DNA from: Pirellulales bacterium
GTDB lineage: Bacteria; Planctomycetota; Planctomycetia; Pirellulales; JAEUIK01
NCBI GenBank assembly: GCA_019745975.1
Contig: JAIESQ010000067.1
Coordinates: 1 to 64,000, forward strand
Direction: 5' to 3'
Length of the DNA: 64,000 nt
Positions 32,323 through 40,140 of this stretch are shown piece by piece. The notes beneath the pieces are model-generated. The model saw only the letters and a program-made list of their open reading frames with translations. It did no database searches and was not told the DNA's origin. Made by a program: the position numbers and the translations under genes. Within the stretch, counting starts at the first letter, position 1; each line of letters begins with the position of its first letter.

Positions 32323-33633
32323 TCACGCTGCCGGTTCGGCCGGACGTTCCCAATGTTGGATCGCTGCCAGCTCATGCGATAGCGCCGGCACCAACAGCCA
32401 GGCCAAGGCCGGCAAGGCGCTTCCTACAATCACCAGCAATTGATACGACGGGAGCGGACCGAAGCGATCGAGCGCCTGATCGTAAAGCAAACCGCCGAGC
32501 CAGCAGGCCAGCGTCGCGCTGATGTTCGTCAGGGCCATGAAGAGCGCGAAGAGCGTCCCAGCCGCTTTGATCGGACAGGTGCGCGCCGCCAGGTCGAGCA
32601 TGACGATCAAGCCCGTCATGTGGAAAAAGCCGACGGCGAACGAGACCACGAAGGCGCTGGGCCGATCGACCAAGGCCCAATAGGCTAGCGTGCTGACACT
32701 GCCGCAAACGATCGACAACTTGAGCAGCAGCCCGAAGCGCACCCGCCGACAGTAGAACGAATAGCTCACGCTGGCCACCAGGCAGCCGAGCGCCAGCACC
32801 GAAATCGAATCGCCGAACAACTGCTCGCCGAGCTTCAGATCGTCGGTCATGTGCAAGTAGAGGATCGCGTTCGAAAACGGATTGAAGCTCCAGACGAATA
32901 GAAACAACGCCACCAAGGCGACCGAGCGCGTACGGGCCGCGGCGGCGAGCGTGCGCGTGGCCAACTGCAGGCTGCCTTCGTTGTCGAGTCGCGCCGGTTC
33001 GCGCACGACCACGAGTGCCAGCACCGCCACGCCCGCCGACAGCACCCCGCAGATCAGAAAGCCCCAGTCTTCGAGGTGGGTCTGCGAAAGATAGCCCCCC
33101 CAGGCGCCATCGATGATCGTAGCAGCCCAGATCGCCGCCCACTGCACCCCCTGCAAGCGCCCGGTGATGCCCAGTGGTTGACCCCACTCGACCATCAAGG
33201 CATCGACCACCACGCTCGACCAGGCTACGGCGGTTGTGGGGATCAGGATCGCCAGCAACAGGCGCCACCAATCGCCCGACGGGGCGGGAAAAACGTACAG
33301 CGCCAGATAACTGACAGCCGCCACGGCGCTGGTAAGCGCCAGGTAGCTCTTACGCCGGCTGCCGGCCAGCGGCACGAAATCGGAGAGCAGCCCGTAGATC
33401 GGCTTCACGCACCAGGGAACCACCATCAACGACGTAAACAGGACGATGTCGCCCGGCCGGGTGCTCCACGATTTAAGAATCGACTTGACCGGTTGGGAGA
33501 GCAGCCCTTCGGTGGGCTCGCCGACTCCTTGCACGAAGTACATCGTGCCAAGCAGGATGCATAGGCCCAGCGTCTGGCGCGCGGTAGCGCGGGCGGTATT
33601 GGACGTTTCGTGCACGCGGATGACTCCACGCAT
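32323..33633 (-). CDS. MFS transporter, BT1/folate-biopterin transporter type
   Basis: 436 aa from the ATG at 33633, with about 12 hydrophobic helices. The segment VVPWCVKPIYGLLSDFVPLAGSRRKSYL (contains KPxYGLLSD and RRKSY) between helices 2 and 3 is the signature of BT1 family carriers. AVAWSSVVVDALMVEW and GRLQGVQWAAIWAATIIDGA are also typical. Transported compound unknown; relatives move folates or pteridines, or signal molecules. The frame extends upstream to an ATG at 33696, giving 21 extra residues. The ATG at 33633 was preferred because a perfect inverted repeat (33641-33663) lies just before it. Convergent with the thioesterase gene. Confidence 0.88.
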   Translation of the reverse strand: MRGVIRVHETSNTARATARQTLGLCILLGTMYFVQGVGEPTEGLLSQPVKSILKSWSTRPGDIVLFTSLMVVPWCVKPIYGLLSDFVPLAGSRRKSYLALTSAVAAVSYLALYVFPAPSGDWWRLLLAILIPTTAVAWSSVVVDALMVEWGQPLGITGRLQGVQWAAIWAATIIDGAWGGYLSQTHLEDWGFLICGVLSAGVAVLALVVVREPARLDNEGSLQLATRTLAAAARTRSVALVALFLFVWSFNPFSNAILYLHMTDDLKLGEQLFGDSISVLALGCLVASVSYSFYCRRVRFGLLLKLSIVCGSVSTLAYWALVDRPSAFVVSFAVGFFHMTGLIVMLDLAARTCPIKAAGTLFALFMALTNISATLACWLGGLLYDQALDRFGPLPSYQLLVIVGSALPALAWLLVPALSHELAAIQHWERPAEPAA

Positions 33634-33640
33634 AGCGACC

Positions 33641-33663
33641 GCGCACGATCGTGATTCGTGCGC
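33641..33663. promoter_or_regulatory. perfect inverted repeat just upstream of the MFS gene
   Basis: GCGCACGA (33641-33648), loop TCGTGAT, TCGTGCGC (33656-33663). It ends 8 bp before the preferred start codon, a position suited to an operator or translational hairpin. If the longer ORF start (33696) is used, it lies inside the coding region. Confidence 0.4.
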
Positions 33664-33784
33664 GTCTGCATTAAGCGTACGCGCCGTGGCCAGCATCAGG
33701 GAGAAAAGCTGGCGAAAAATTCAGCTTTCGGCGGCTTGGCAAGCGAACAAAAGCCTCGCGGCGTGATTCCAACGCCGAGCGACG

Positions 33785-36343
33785 TCAGCCGCCAGCCGGC
33801 GCGTCGCGCTGCATCACCAGCGCGCCGGCCAATGTGGCGACCGGCAAGTCGGTCGGCACGACCGACAGGGCATAGTCGGCAATCGCCAGGTTATAGCGCG
33901 TCAGATCGGTAAGAAACGCCTGCGAATCGCGGCACTGCCGCTCGAGCAAGCGCAACACCTCGGTCAATGAGCTGCGACCGGCGGCGTACTGCGCCAACAA
34001 GTCGGAACGCAGGCCATCGACTTCGACCACTTCGGCGGCTCGTGCCGTCACGGCGCCGTACGACTGCGAAATCATCGCTGCCCGCTGCCGCACAGCGGTT
34101 GATTCGGCCAGCACCGGTGCCAGCTCATCGAGCTTCGTGCGATAGCGGCCAGCGTGCGGGGGAGTGCCGGCCAGGTACCAGGGACGGTCGAGCGGCTGCG
34201 AAAGTTCGAGGTTGAGCCGCCACTCGGCGACGAACAACTCGGTGACCACCTGCTCGCACTGCGCCTGAGCGGCCAGCGAGTGGGCACGCCAACACAGGGC
34301 ATCGGCGGCCCCCTCCGTCGCGCCGCGCCGCGACAGCACTAGCGATCCCAATGCCGCCAACAGTTGCGAACGCTCCACGCACACGCCCACGCAACTTGCC
34401 TGCTGCCGACAATTCCAATAGTTGACGACCGCCGAGCGTCGTCGCTGAGTGAGGCTGGGATTCGCGCCAGACCGAGCCGCCGAAGCTGCGGTCAAGCACT
34501 GTTCGATCGTTAGCGGCGCAACCGACGGTGACTCGGAACCTTCAATGCGCTCGATCGCGCGATCCGCTGACGCGGCCAGCCGGGCGACAAGCTGCTGCGC
34601 CTGGCGATGCGGCGGCTCGCTCGTCACGTCTCCGTAGAGGCGCGTATTGCTCAGCACTGCGGCAATCTCGGCAGGCGCTGCGCGGCGGGCGCTAGCCGCG
34701 CTCGCGCCCGTCGCGGCACGATAGGTCGAATGCGAATTGTCCGGTTGCGTTTCGGTCGGCGGCGCAGGCTCGATCGACACGTCGGGGGGACCGTCGAATT
34801 GCAGTTCATCGGTCGAGGGAACGTCCGATGTTTTGGCCGGAGGCGACGTGGTCGGCGGCGCGGCACTCGAGCCGCCGCGCCGAGCATTGGATCCGCTCCG
34901 ATTGGGCTGCCGGCTCGCCTCCCCGGCTGCCGCGGGCGCGGACGCCGCCGCGCTTGCATCGGGCTCTGCATGCGGCCGACTCGGCGCCGCGCCGCGTCGC
35001 TGGCTCGGGGCGTTGAAGCTCGCCGCACCGACACCATCGTCGCCAAGCGCTCCAGGGCGTGCCTCGGGTACAGCCACCTCGGCAGGAGTGGCCGCGCCGG
35101 CGGGCGCTCGCGCGGGAGCCGTGTGCCCAGGCGTGATCCGCGCGGTGCGCGGCTTGATCAACAGCGCGGCCAACGAGACTTCGCTGGCGCCCGCGGGAGC
35201 GATGAGTGTGGCGTAATCGCCAATGTCGTCGTTATACCGCCGCACGGCTGCCACGAATCCTTGCCGCTCGGCGACGAGCAAGTCGAGCGCCTCGAGCACC
35301 TCGGCGAGCGGGCATTCACCGCGGCGATAGGCGTCGAGTCGGGCGTCGAGCGCGTCCTCGCAGGCGATCACGGCGGCCGTGCGCGTTAGCAACTCGCGCT
35401 GACGTAGCGGAAGCGTGCGGTCGAGGCGCCACGCCTCGCTCGGGGCGGCGCGACCGGCGAACACCGCGCGGAACTCCGTGCGGTAAGGCCCGACGTGCGG
35501 GGCATCGCTCGCCAGCGCCGGCCGGTTGCCGCGGACGAGCTGCGCCAACTGATGCTGAGCTTCGACCGCCGCGACGAGCGCCTCCTGAATGCGGGCCCGC
35601 GACGTGCTAAGCGCTGCCGCCAGTTGAGCGCGATCGGGATCATCGAGCGCCGAATTGGCCGGCGCCGCGCGATACTTCCATTCGTGACGACCCGCGGCCT
35701 CGGCCTCGCCCGAGGGCGCGGAAAACCGCGGCTCCCCTTCGGTGGCGGCGGCCGGGTCGTCGGCCACCGGTGGTCCGTCTTGCAACGGCGCGCCCTCGGG
35801 AGAGACGTCACCGACATCGGTCGAGTCCGCCGCCGGCGCGCCCGACTCGGCGCTCGGATCCGCTTGGTCGGTGGGCGGCGCCGCCTCCTGATAGTGCTCG
35901 GCGCCGGCCGGTTCGTTCGGCGGCGCTAAATCGCCGCGCTCCGCCTGCAACTGCGCGAGAAAGTGGGCTTCGGTGCGACGATTGTGATAGTCGGCCGTGG
36001 CCGCTGCCAGGTTCCAATAGGCGCGTATCACGGCGGGCCGGCTGCGCGGGTCGATGGCCGACCCGAGCGCCTGCGTCAGCGACATCGGATCGCCGATGAG
36101 CTCGTCGTCGGCTTTGGGTGCCAGCGAATCGGCCAACAGTTGCACGGCGTCGAGCGCCAATTGCTGTGAGCGCCCCGCCCCGTGGGCGACCGCGCCGGCT
36201 GCCGGCGCTGCAGCCGTCGGCACTGTGGCGGCCGCCGGTCGGGCGGCCGGGGCTTTCGAAGTCGAAGCGGGGCGCTGGTCGGGCGCCGATTGGCCGGTCG
36301 CCCCAACCGCACAAAGCAAGGCCACGAGCGCGGAAGCGTTCAT
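33785..36343 (-). CDS. exported protein with two TolC-like modules (internally duplicated)
   Basis: 852 aa. Signal peptide MNASALVALLCAVGATGQSA. Two homologous modules are separated by a low-complexity Pro/Ala/Ser region (about residues 400-555). Module 1 includes VIRAYWNLAAATADYHNRR, RRGECPLAEVLEALDLLVAE and VRRYNDDIGDYATLI. Module 2 repeats it: VVNYWNCRQQASCVGVCVER, YAAGRSSLTEVLRLLERQCR and LTRYNLAIADYALSVVP. The pattern (long helices, (S/P)LxEVLxxLxLL, then RYNxxIxDYAL) is that of TolC/OMF-type outer-membrane efflux proteins, here without obvious barrel strands. It is not next to an RND pump, although one lies 7 kb away. It may be a scaffold rather than a working tunnel. Confidence 0.8.
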   Translation of the reverse strand: MNASALVALLCAVGATGQSAPDQRPASTSKAPAARPAAATVPTAAAPAAGAVAHGAGRSQQLALDAVQLLADSLAPKADDELIGDPMSLTQALGSAIDPRSRPAVIRAYWNLAAATADYHNRRTEAHFLAQLQAERGDLAPPNEPAGAEHYQEAAPPTDQADPSAESGAPAADSTDVGDVSPEGAPLQDGPPVADDPAAATEGEPRFSAPSGEAEAAGRHEWKYRAAPANSALDDPDRAQLAAALSTSRARIQEALVAAVEAQHQLAQLVRGNRPALASDAPHVGPYRTEFRAVFAGRAAPSEAWRLDRTLPLRQRELLTRTAAVIACEDALDARLDAYRRGECPLAEVLEALDLLVAERQGFVAAVRRYNDDIGDYATLIAPAGASEVSLAALLIKPRTARITPGHTAPARAPAGAATPAEVAVPEARPGALGDDGVGAASFNAPSQRRGAAPSRPHAEPDASAAASAPAAAGEASRQPNRSGSNARRGGSSAAPPTTSPPAKTSDVPSTDELQFDGPPDVSIEPAPPTETQPDNSHSTYRAATGASAASARRAAPAEIAAVLSNTRLYGDVTSEPPHRQAQQLVARLAASADRAIERIEGSESPSVAPLTIEQCLTAASAARSGANPSLTQRRRSAVVNYWNCRQQASCVGVCVERSQLLAALGSLVLSRRGATEGAADALCWRAHSLAAQAQCEQVVTELFVAEWRLNLELSQPLDRPWYLAGTPPHAGRYRTKLDELAPVLAESTAVRQRAAMISQSYGAVTARAAEVVEVDGLRSDLLAQYAAGRSSLTEVLRLLERQCRDSQAFLTDLTRYNLAIADYALSVVPTDLPVATLAGALVMQRDAPAGG

Positions 36344-36554
36344 CCGTGAGAGACTCCAAATCCGTGGTGGGGCGGGATTTCAGCGGCTCGAATGTACCCC
36401 CTTCGGCGGGTGGCTGGCCAGACCAACCGGCAGTGGGTCCGTCGAGACTGTCCCAGCCACGGCCATTCGTTCTTTCAAGGTATTATGGACCAAAGAAATG
36501 GGTGGCATGCCTACTGAGTTACTCCGAAGTGGGCACGCGGCCACGACTTGGTAC

Positions 36555-36983
36555 ATGACTACGCAAGCGCAAGCGTGGACCATGGCACCCCAAACGGCCC
36601 TACGTGAAAAAGTGCACGACCCTGGACCCACTTGCCCGCGCCGCTGGTTCCAGTTTCGCCTAAGCACCTGGTTCGTGCTTGTGGGGATTCTCGGCTGGGC
36701 GATGGCGTGTTGGCCGTGGGTTGTCCGCGAAGAACAAGACGTCGCCGTCAGTCGCAGCGACTTTCTCGCGGGCAAGGATCCTCTTGGCTATAAGCATGCT
36801 CGGACCATCGGAGGCGGAATTGAGCAAATCGACGACGGTCCTATCAATTACTTTGTGCGAAACGAGCGGCGCAAACTGAGCACCGGCCTCGCCTGGCCCG
36901 CGGCAGCCCTGGCCGCCTTCCTCGCCTGGAAAGCCGCGAGGGTGATTCGGACGCGATTCAGGAAACCCCCAGCGCCGCTTTGA
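36555..36983 (+). CDS. small membrane protein of the RRWxQFRLSTWFVLV type, copy 1
   Basis: About 142 aa from the ATG at 36555; ATG 36582 is an equally possible start, and neither has a good Shine-Dalgarno. The key segment is RRWFQFRLSTWFVLVGILGW, followed by AMACWPWVV, a soluble loop, and a second helix WPAAALAAFLAWKAARVIRT. The copy at 37656-37910 has RRWLQFRLSTWFVLVAILGW and LAAFLAWNAAWALFGRFKKP, so the two are paralogues, also at the DNA level. The 3' end overlaps the toxin gene stop by 26 bp on the opposite strand. Function unknown. Confidence 0.65.
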   Translation: MTTQAQAWTMAPQTALREKVHDPGPTCPRRWFQFRLSTWFVLVGILGWAMACWPWVVREEQDVAVSRSDFLAGKDPLGYKHARTIGGGIEQIDDGPINYFVRNERRKLSTGLAWPAAALAAFLAWKAARVIRTRFRKPPAPL

Positions 36984-37317
36984 GTGCCTCGTTGACCTGG
37001 AGCATGATCGAGGCCGAGGCGACGCCAATTTTGCGCGTGATCTGGGCGGATTCGACGGTGTACAGATTCTCGCAGGTAATCGCCGAAATGTGGAGCAACC
37101 CCGACGCGGCGCCCTCTCCGGCTGTTGGGTCGACCAGAACTTGCGTCGCCGCCCGAGCCACGCGCTTCGTTGTCGTCGTGATGCCGGCGATCACGGTGTT
37201 GGTTACCCGCGCATTGAGGGCATCCGCCTGCACGACCACTGCGGGCCGCAGTTTTCCGCCCCGCCCCGAGGAGAACGGAAACGCCACCAGCACGATATCG
37301 CCGCGCGAGACGTTCAT
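36958..37317 (-). CDS. MazF/PemK-like toxin
   Basis: 119 aa. It has the PemK/MazF opening: VSRGDIVLVAFPFSSGRGGK then LRPAVVVQADALNARVTNTV (RGDIVLVxFPF...KxRPAVVVQ). Family members are sequence-specific mRNA interferases. The C-terminal half (DPTAGEGAASGLLHISAI) carries the conserved L/H region. It overlaps the antitoxin gene by 4 bp (ATGA), the standard toxin-antitoxin arrangement with the antitoxin first. The ATG at 37317 fits both the family N-terminus and the overlap; a longer frame to 37527 is out of family. The module is framed by paralogous small membrane genes on the opposite strand. Confidence 0.9.
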   Translation of the reverse strand: MNVSRGDIVLVAFPFSSGRGGKLRPAVVVQADALNARVTNTVIAGITTTTKRVARAATQVLVDPTAGEGAASGLLHISAITCENLYTVESAQITRKIGVASASIMLQVNEALKAALGVS

Positions 37318-37580
37318 TGCGGCGTGCGATGCGCGTCGTAGTCGTTGTAGGCATCGAGCGCCGGGTCGTCCCAGCCGGCGGCCAGCGCCGCCTGCTCCTG
37401 GGCAGCGTAGGTCTCGCGAATGTCGAGAACGCCCGACGTTACCACGGCCTGCAGGCGCGTGTAGACGTCTTCGGGCACCAGCACGTAGCGCCGCTGCGTC
37501 AGGTCGTCGACGACAACGACCGGGCATTCCGGAGCGTCGTTGATCGCCAGCCGTTGTTCATCGCTCAGCTTGGGAGTCAT
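37314..37580 (-). CDS. antitoxin of the MazF-like module
   Basis: 88 aa. The N-terminus MTPKLSDEQRLAINDAPECP with VVVVDDLTQRRYVLVP suggests a small beta-rich DNA-binding or dimerising domain. The C-terminus (TYAAQEQAALAAGWDDPALD, then AYNDYDAH) is acidic and likely the toxin-neutralising tail, typical of planctomycete partners of MazF. It overlaps the toxin start by 4 bp. The same N-terminal motif occurs in the orphan protein at 2614-2856. A TANNNT box (TAGGCT) lies 6 bp before the ATG. Confidence 0.88.
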   Translation of the reverse strand: MTPKLSDEQRLAINDAPECPVVVVDDLTQRRYVLVPEDVYTRLQAVVTSGVLDIRETYAAQEQAALAAGWDDPALDAYNDYDAHRTPQ

Positions 37581-37592
37581 AGAATAAGCCTA
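37581..37592 (-). promoter_or_regulatory. candidate -10 box 6 bp before the antitoxin start
   Basis: Minus strand: TAGGCT (37592-37587), TATTCT, then the ATG at 37580. Only the TANNNT pattern fits, so support is weak. Listed because the spacing equals that at 2857-2868 and 7303-7314. Confidence 0.2.
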
Positions 37593-37655
37593 TCCCCGCG
37601 GCGACAATCGGTCAAAAAACCGCCATGCTGCAATGGTCCGCAGGTTGAAGTGGTG

Positions 37656-37910
37656 ATGCAATTCCTGCCCCCGCGCCGCTGGTTGCAGTTCCGCTTGAGC
37701 ACGTGGTTCGTGCTCGTGGCGATACTTGGTTGGGCGATGGCTTCACGGCCGTGGTTGATTGAGGTGCAACACGTCCCGCCATTCGAGCCGTGGTACTTAC
37801 CGAATCCGTTTCTTGCCCTACCGGCTCTTACCCTCGCCGCCTTTCTCGCCTGGAATGCCGCGTGGGCATTGTTCGGCCGGTTCAAGAAGCCTGCGGATTC
37901 TCCGCTGTAA
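37656..37910 (+). CDS. small membrane protein of the RRWxQFRLSTWFVLV type, copy 2
   Basis: 84 aa from the ATG at 37656; GTG codons at 37650 and 37653 are alternatives. It has RRWLQFRLSTWFVLVAILGW near the N-terminus, AMASRPWLIEVQ after it, and a second helix LPALTLAAFLAWNAAWALFG, ending in a basic tail RFKKPADSPL. It is shorter than copy 1 because the central loop is smaller. The TA module lies between the two copies. Function unknown; the basic-then-hydrophobic start could act as an anchor or as a signal for membrane insertion. Confidence 0.7.
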   Translation: MQFLPPRRWLQFRLSTWFVLVAILGWAMASRPWLIEVQHVPPFEPWYLPNPFLALPALTLAAFLAWNAAWALFGRFKKPADSPL

Positions 37911-37933
37911 CAATTTTGACTTTCTAGAATTCC

Positions 37934-38334
37934 GACTGACCCACTACCAGAAATGCCCATGCGGGGACCATTCAACCAGGACTCGCCGGTTTATGGGCAT
38001 AAACTGCCAAGCGATCAGGCAGCACGACTCCCGGCGGGTCGCTATTGAGTGGCCACGCCATTTCGAGATGCTGATGGATGCGACCATCCCGCCGGGGAAG
38101 AATGGGAACTAAAGGCAGTGTTGTTTGTCCCATACGACGGGGAGCTTCTGCTAATTGTCTCATTGGACGACAAGCCCGATTTCTATGTCATTCCGCTGCA
38201 AGATAGCGAACCAGAACAACTTGGCCTTACCGGAAATATCCTGAAACATATCACTCGTCTAGATACGCAATCCTGATTTCAAACTGGCCGCTACCGCGAT
38301 TTCGGATTTCTCAGGATTAGACTGACCCACTACC
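37934..38334. repeat. direct repeats flanking a decayed segment
   Basis: GACTGACCCACTACC occurs at 37934-37948 and 38320-38334. It is part of a longer similar stretch (TTTCT...ATT..GACTGACCCACTACC..AAT). The two bracket about 370 bp that holds a degraded ORF. This could be a target-site or recombination scar, or a decayed non-autonomous element. Confidence 0.5.
37953..38276 (+). pseudogene. decayed small gene with in-frame stop and frameshift
   Basis: Frame A begins at the ATG at 37953 (MPMRGPFNQDSPVYGHKLPS) and hits TGA at 38046, then resumes at GTG 38049 and ends with a convincing C-terminus, KAVLFVPYDGELLLIVSLDD and KPDFYVIPLQDSE. In the middle, the +1 frame reads RRVAIEWPRHFEMLMDATIPP, which is more protein-like than frame A there. 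Two compensating indels would join all three pieces. If translated from GTG 38049 the product is 75 aa. No family recognised. Confidence 0.45.
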
Positions 38335-38397
38335 CGCAATTTGACATCCCCGCTGCGCCGGGGGTAAATTCAAGCTCGGCCCGGTGCGCCAGCACAA

Positions 38398-38466
38398 GTA
38401 GGTCAGGCACCCCCGTGCCTGACATGATCCGCCGGTTTTTGTCAGGCACAGGAGTGCCTGACCTAC
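38398..38466. repeat. 69-bp twin-hairpin palindromic repeat
   Basis: The outer arms GTAGGTCAGGCAC (38398-38410) and GTGCCTGACCTAC (38454-38466) are perfect inverted repeats. Inside are two hairpins built from the same 9-mer: GTCAGGCAC-CCCC-GTGCCTGAC (38402-38423) and GTCAGGCAC-AGGA-GTGCCTGAC (38441-38462). It ends 36 bp before the DUF1501 start. Such GTCAGGCAC repeats resemble REP-type elements. Confidence 0.85.
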
Positions 38467-38502
38467 AGACTTTGCATCCACTTCACTCGGGGGTTCGTGA
38501 CC

Positions 38503-39966
38503 ATGCTCTGCATTCCCGGTCGGCCTGGCAAGGATCTGTGCGATGGCCTCACGCGCCGCGAGCTGTTGCGCGTCGGCGGATCGGCGGCGCTAGGCATCAC
38601 GTTGCCGAGCTTGCTTCGCCTGCAAAAAGCCTCGGCCAACGAGTCGGCGCAATCCGGCGGACCCGGCTGGGGCAAAGCCAAGAGTGTCATCCTTCTCTAC
38701 TTGCAAGGCGGGCCCAGCCACCTCGACCTCTGGGACCCCAAGCACGACGTCCCCGACAACGTCCGCAGTCCCTACCAGGCGATCGACACCAAGCTGCCTG
38801 GCGTGCAAGTCGTCGAGACCATGCCGAAGCTCGCCGGCGTGCTCGACAAGGCGACTCTCATCCGCTCGATGAGCTACACGCCGATCGGGCTGTTCAACCA
38901 CACGGCCGCCATTTATCAGATGCTCACCGGCTACACGGCCGACAAAGTGAGCCCGTCGGGACAGCTCGAGCCGCCGAGCCCCAAAGACTTCCCCAATGTC
39001 GGCTCGAACATCATTCGGCTCAAGCCGCCGACCGAACCGATGCTGCCGTTTGTGATGATGCCTCGCCCGCTGCAAGAGAGCAACGTGGTCGGCAAGGCAG
39101 GCACGGCGGGCTTCTTGGGCCGGGCCTTTGATCCGTATTATCTCTACCCGCCCGGCGACGACATGGACATGGACAAGATGGAGCGGGTGAGCGTCGACGA
39201 TTTGAAATTGCGCCCCGAAGTGAGCATGGCCCGGCTCGAGCGCCGCGCCCGACTGCGCGACCTGATCAACGGCGGGATGCCAGCCATCGAAAAGGCGGTT
39301 GCCCGCTACGACCTCAACGAATACTACAGCCAGGCGCTGGGGCTGGTGCTGTCGGGCAAGGCGCGCGACGCCTTCGACCTGAAGCTCGAGAAGGACGAGA
39401 CCCGCGATCGTTACGGCCGCAACACCTTCGGGCAAAGCTGCCTGCTGGCGCGGCGCTTGATCGAAGCGGGCACGCGGTTCGTCGAAGTCAACTGGCCCAA
39501 GGTTGCCAACTCCGACAACCACTCGTGGGATACCCACACTGGCCTGACGCACCGCATCAAGAACCAGGCGGCCCCGCTGCTTGACGGCGCGCTCAGCTCG
39601 CTGATCGCCGACCTGGACGAACGCGGTTTGTTGAATGAGACGCTCGTGGTGGCCGTCGGCGAGTTCGGCCGCAGCCCCAAGCGCGGCGTGAGCACGTCGG
39701 GCAACGTCAATAACGACGACGGCCGCGATCACTGGCCCTATTGCTATACCGCCTGCGTCGCCGGTGCGGGGATCAAACGCGGTTTCGTACACGGCAAGTC
39801 GGATGCCACCGGTTCGGCACCGCTTGAGAATCCGGTCCATCCCAACGACTTGCTAGCGACGATCTACCACAGCGTGGGGATTTCGCCCGACACGATTGTT
39901 TACAACCACCTGAACCAGCCCCGCGAGCTGGTCAAGGGGACGACGGTCACCGGCATTCTCGCGTAG
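38503..39966 (+). CDS. DUF1501 family exported protein (sulfatase-like fold), copy 2
   Basis: 487 aa from the ATG at 38503; a GTG at 38497 is possible but too close to the GGGGG ribosome-binding tract. Tat-type signal: [20 protein letters not shown]. The domain opens with [20 protein letters not shown] and continues [46 protein letters not shown] and [12 protein letters not shown]. It is more like the large DUF1501 subfamily (longer insert after ENFGRxP) than copy 1 at 4714. The twin-hairpin repeat 38398-38466 lies in its 5' region. No DUF1549/1553 partner is adjacent. Confidence 0.93.
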   Translation: MLCIPGRPGKDLCDGLTRRELLRVGGSAALGITLPSLLRLQKASANESAQSGGPGWGKAKSVILLYLQGGPSHLDLWDPKHDVPDNVRSPYQAIDTKLPGVQVVETMPKLAGVLDKATLIRSMSYTPIGLFNHTAAIYQMLTGYTADKVSPSGQLEPPSPKDFPNVGSNIIRLKPPTEPMLPFVMMPRPLQESNVVGKAGTAGFLGRAFDPYYLYPPGDDMDMDKMERVSVDDLKLRPEVSMARLERRARLRDLINGGMPAIEKAVARYDLNEYYSQALGLVLSGKARDAFDLKLEKDETRDRYGRNTFGQSCLLARRLIEAGTRFVEVNWPKVANSDNHSWDTHTGLTHRIKNQAAPLLDGALSSLIADLDERGLLNETLVVAVGEFGRSPKRGVSTSGNVNNDDGRDHWPYCYTACVAGAGIKRGFVHGKSDATGSAPLENPVHPNDLLATIYHSVGISPDTIVYNHLNQPRELVKGTTVTGILA

Positions 39967-39989
39967 CAATCCTCAGAGCCATACTGTCG

Positions 39990-40009
39990 CCGGGGGTCTG
40001 TAACCCCGG
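39990..40009 (+). terminator. weak hairpin after the DUF1501 gene
   Basis: CCGGGG (39990-39995), loop of 8 nt, CCCCGG (40004-40009), with GT/AC extending the stem. AATTCAACCGG follows rather than a T-run, so terminator function is doubtful. A second small hairpin, ACCGG-TTTTG-CCGGT, follows. Confidence 0.3.
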
Positions 40010-40140
40010 AATTCAACCGGTTTTGCCGGTCTCTTGCTCCGCCCCTGCCGGCAGTCCAAAATAGCCGGCTGTCGCCGCGCGAGCGCGCGATTCTTGCCTA
40101 AATCGTCCCGCCGCCCTTGTTGTTTGTGGAGCATCGAACC

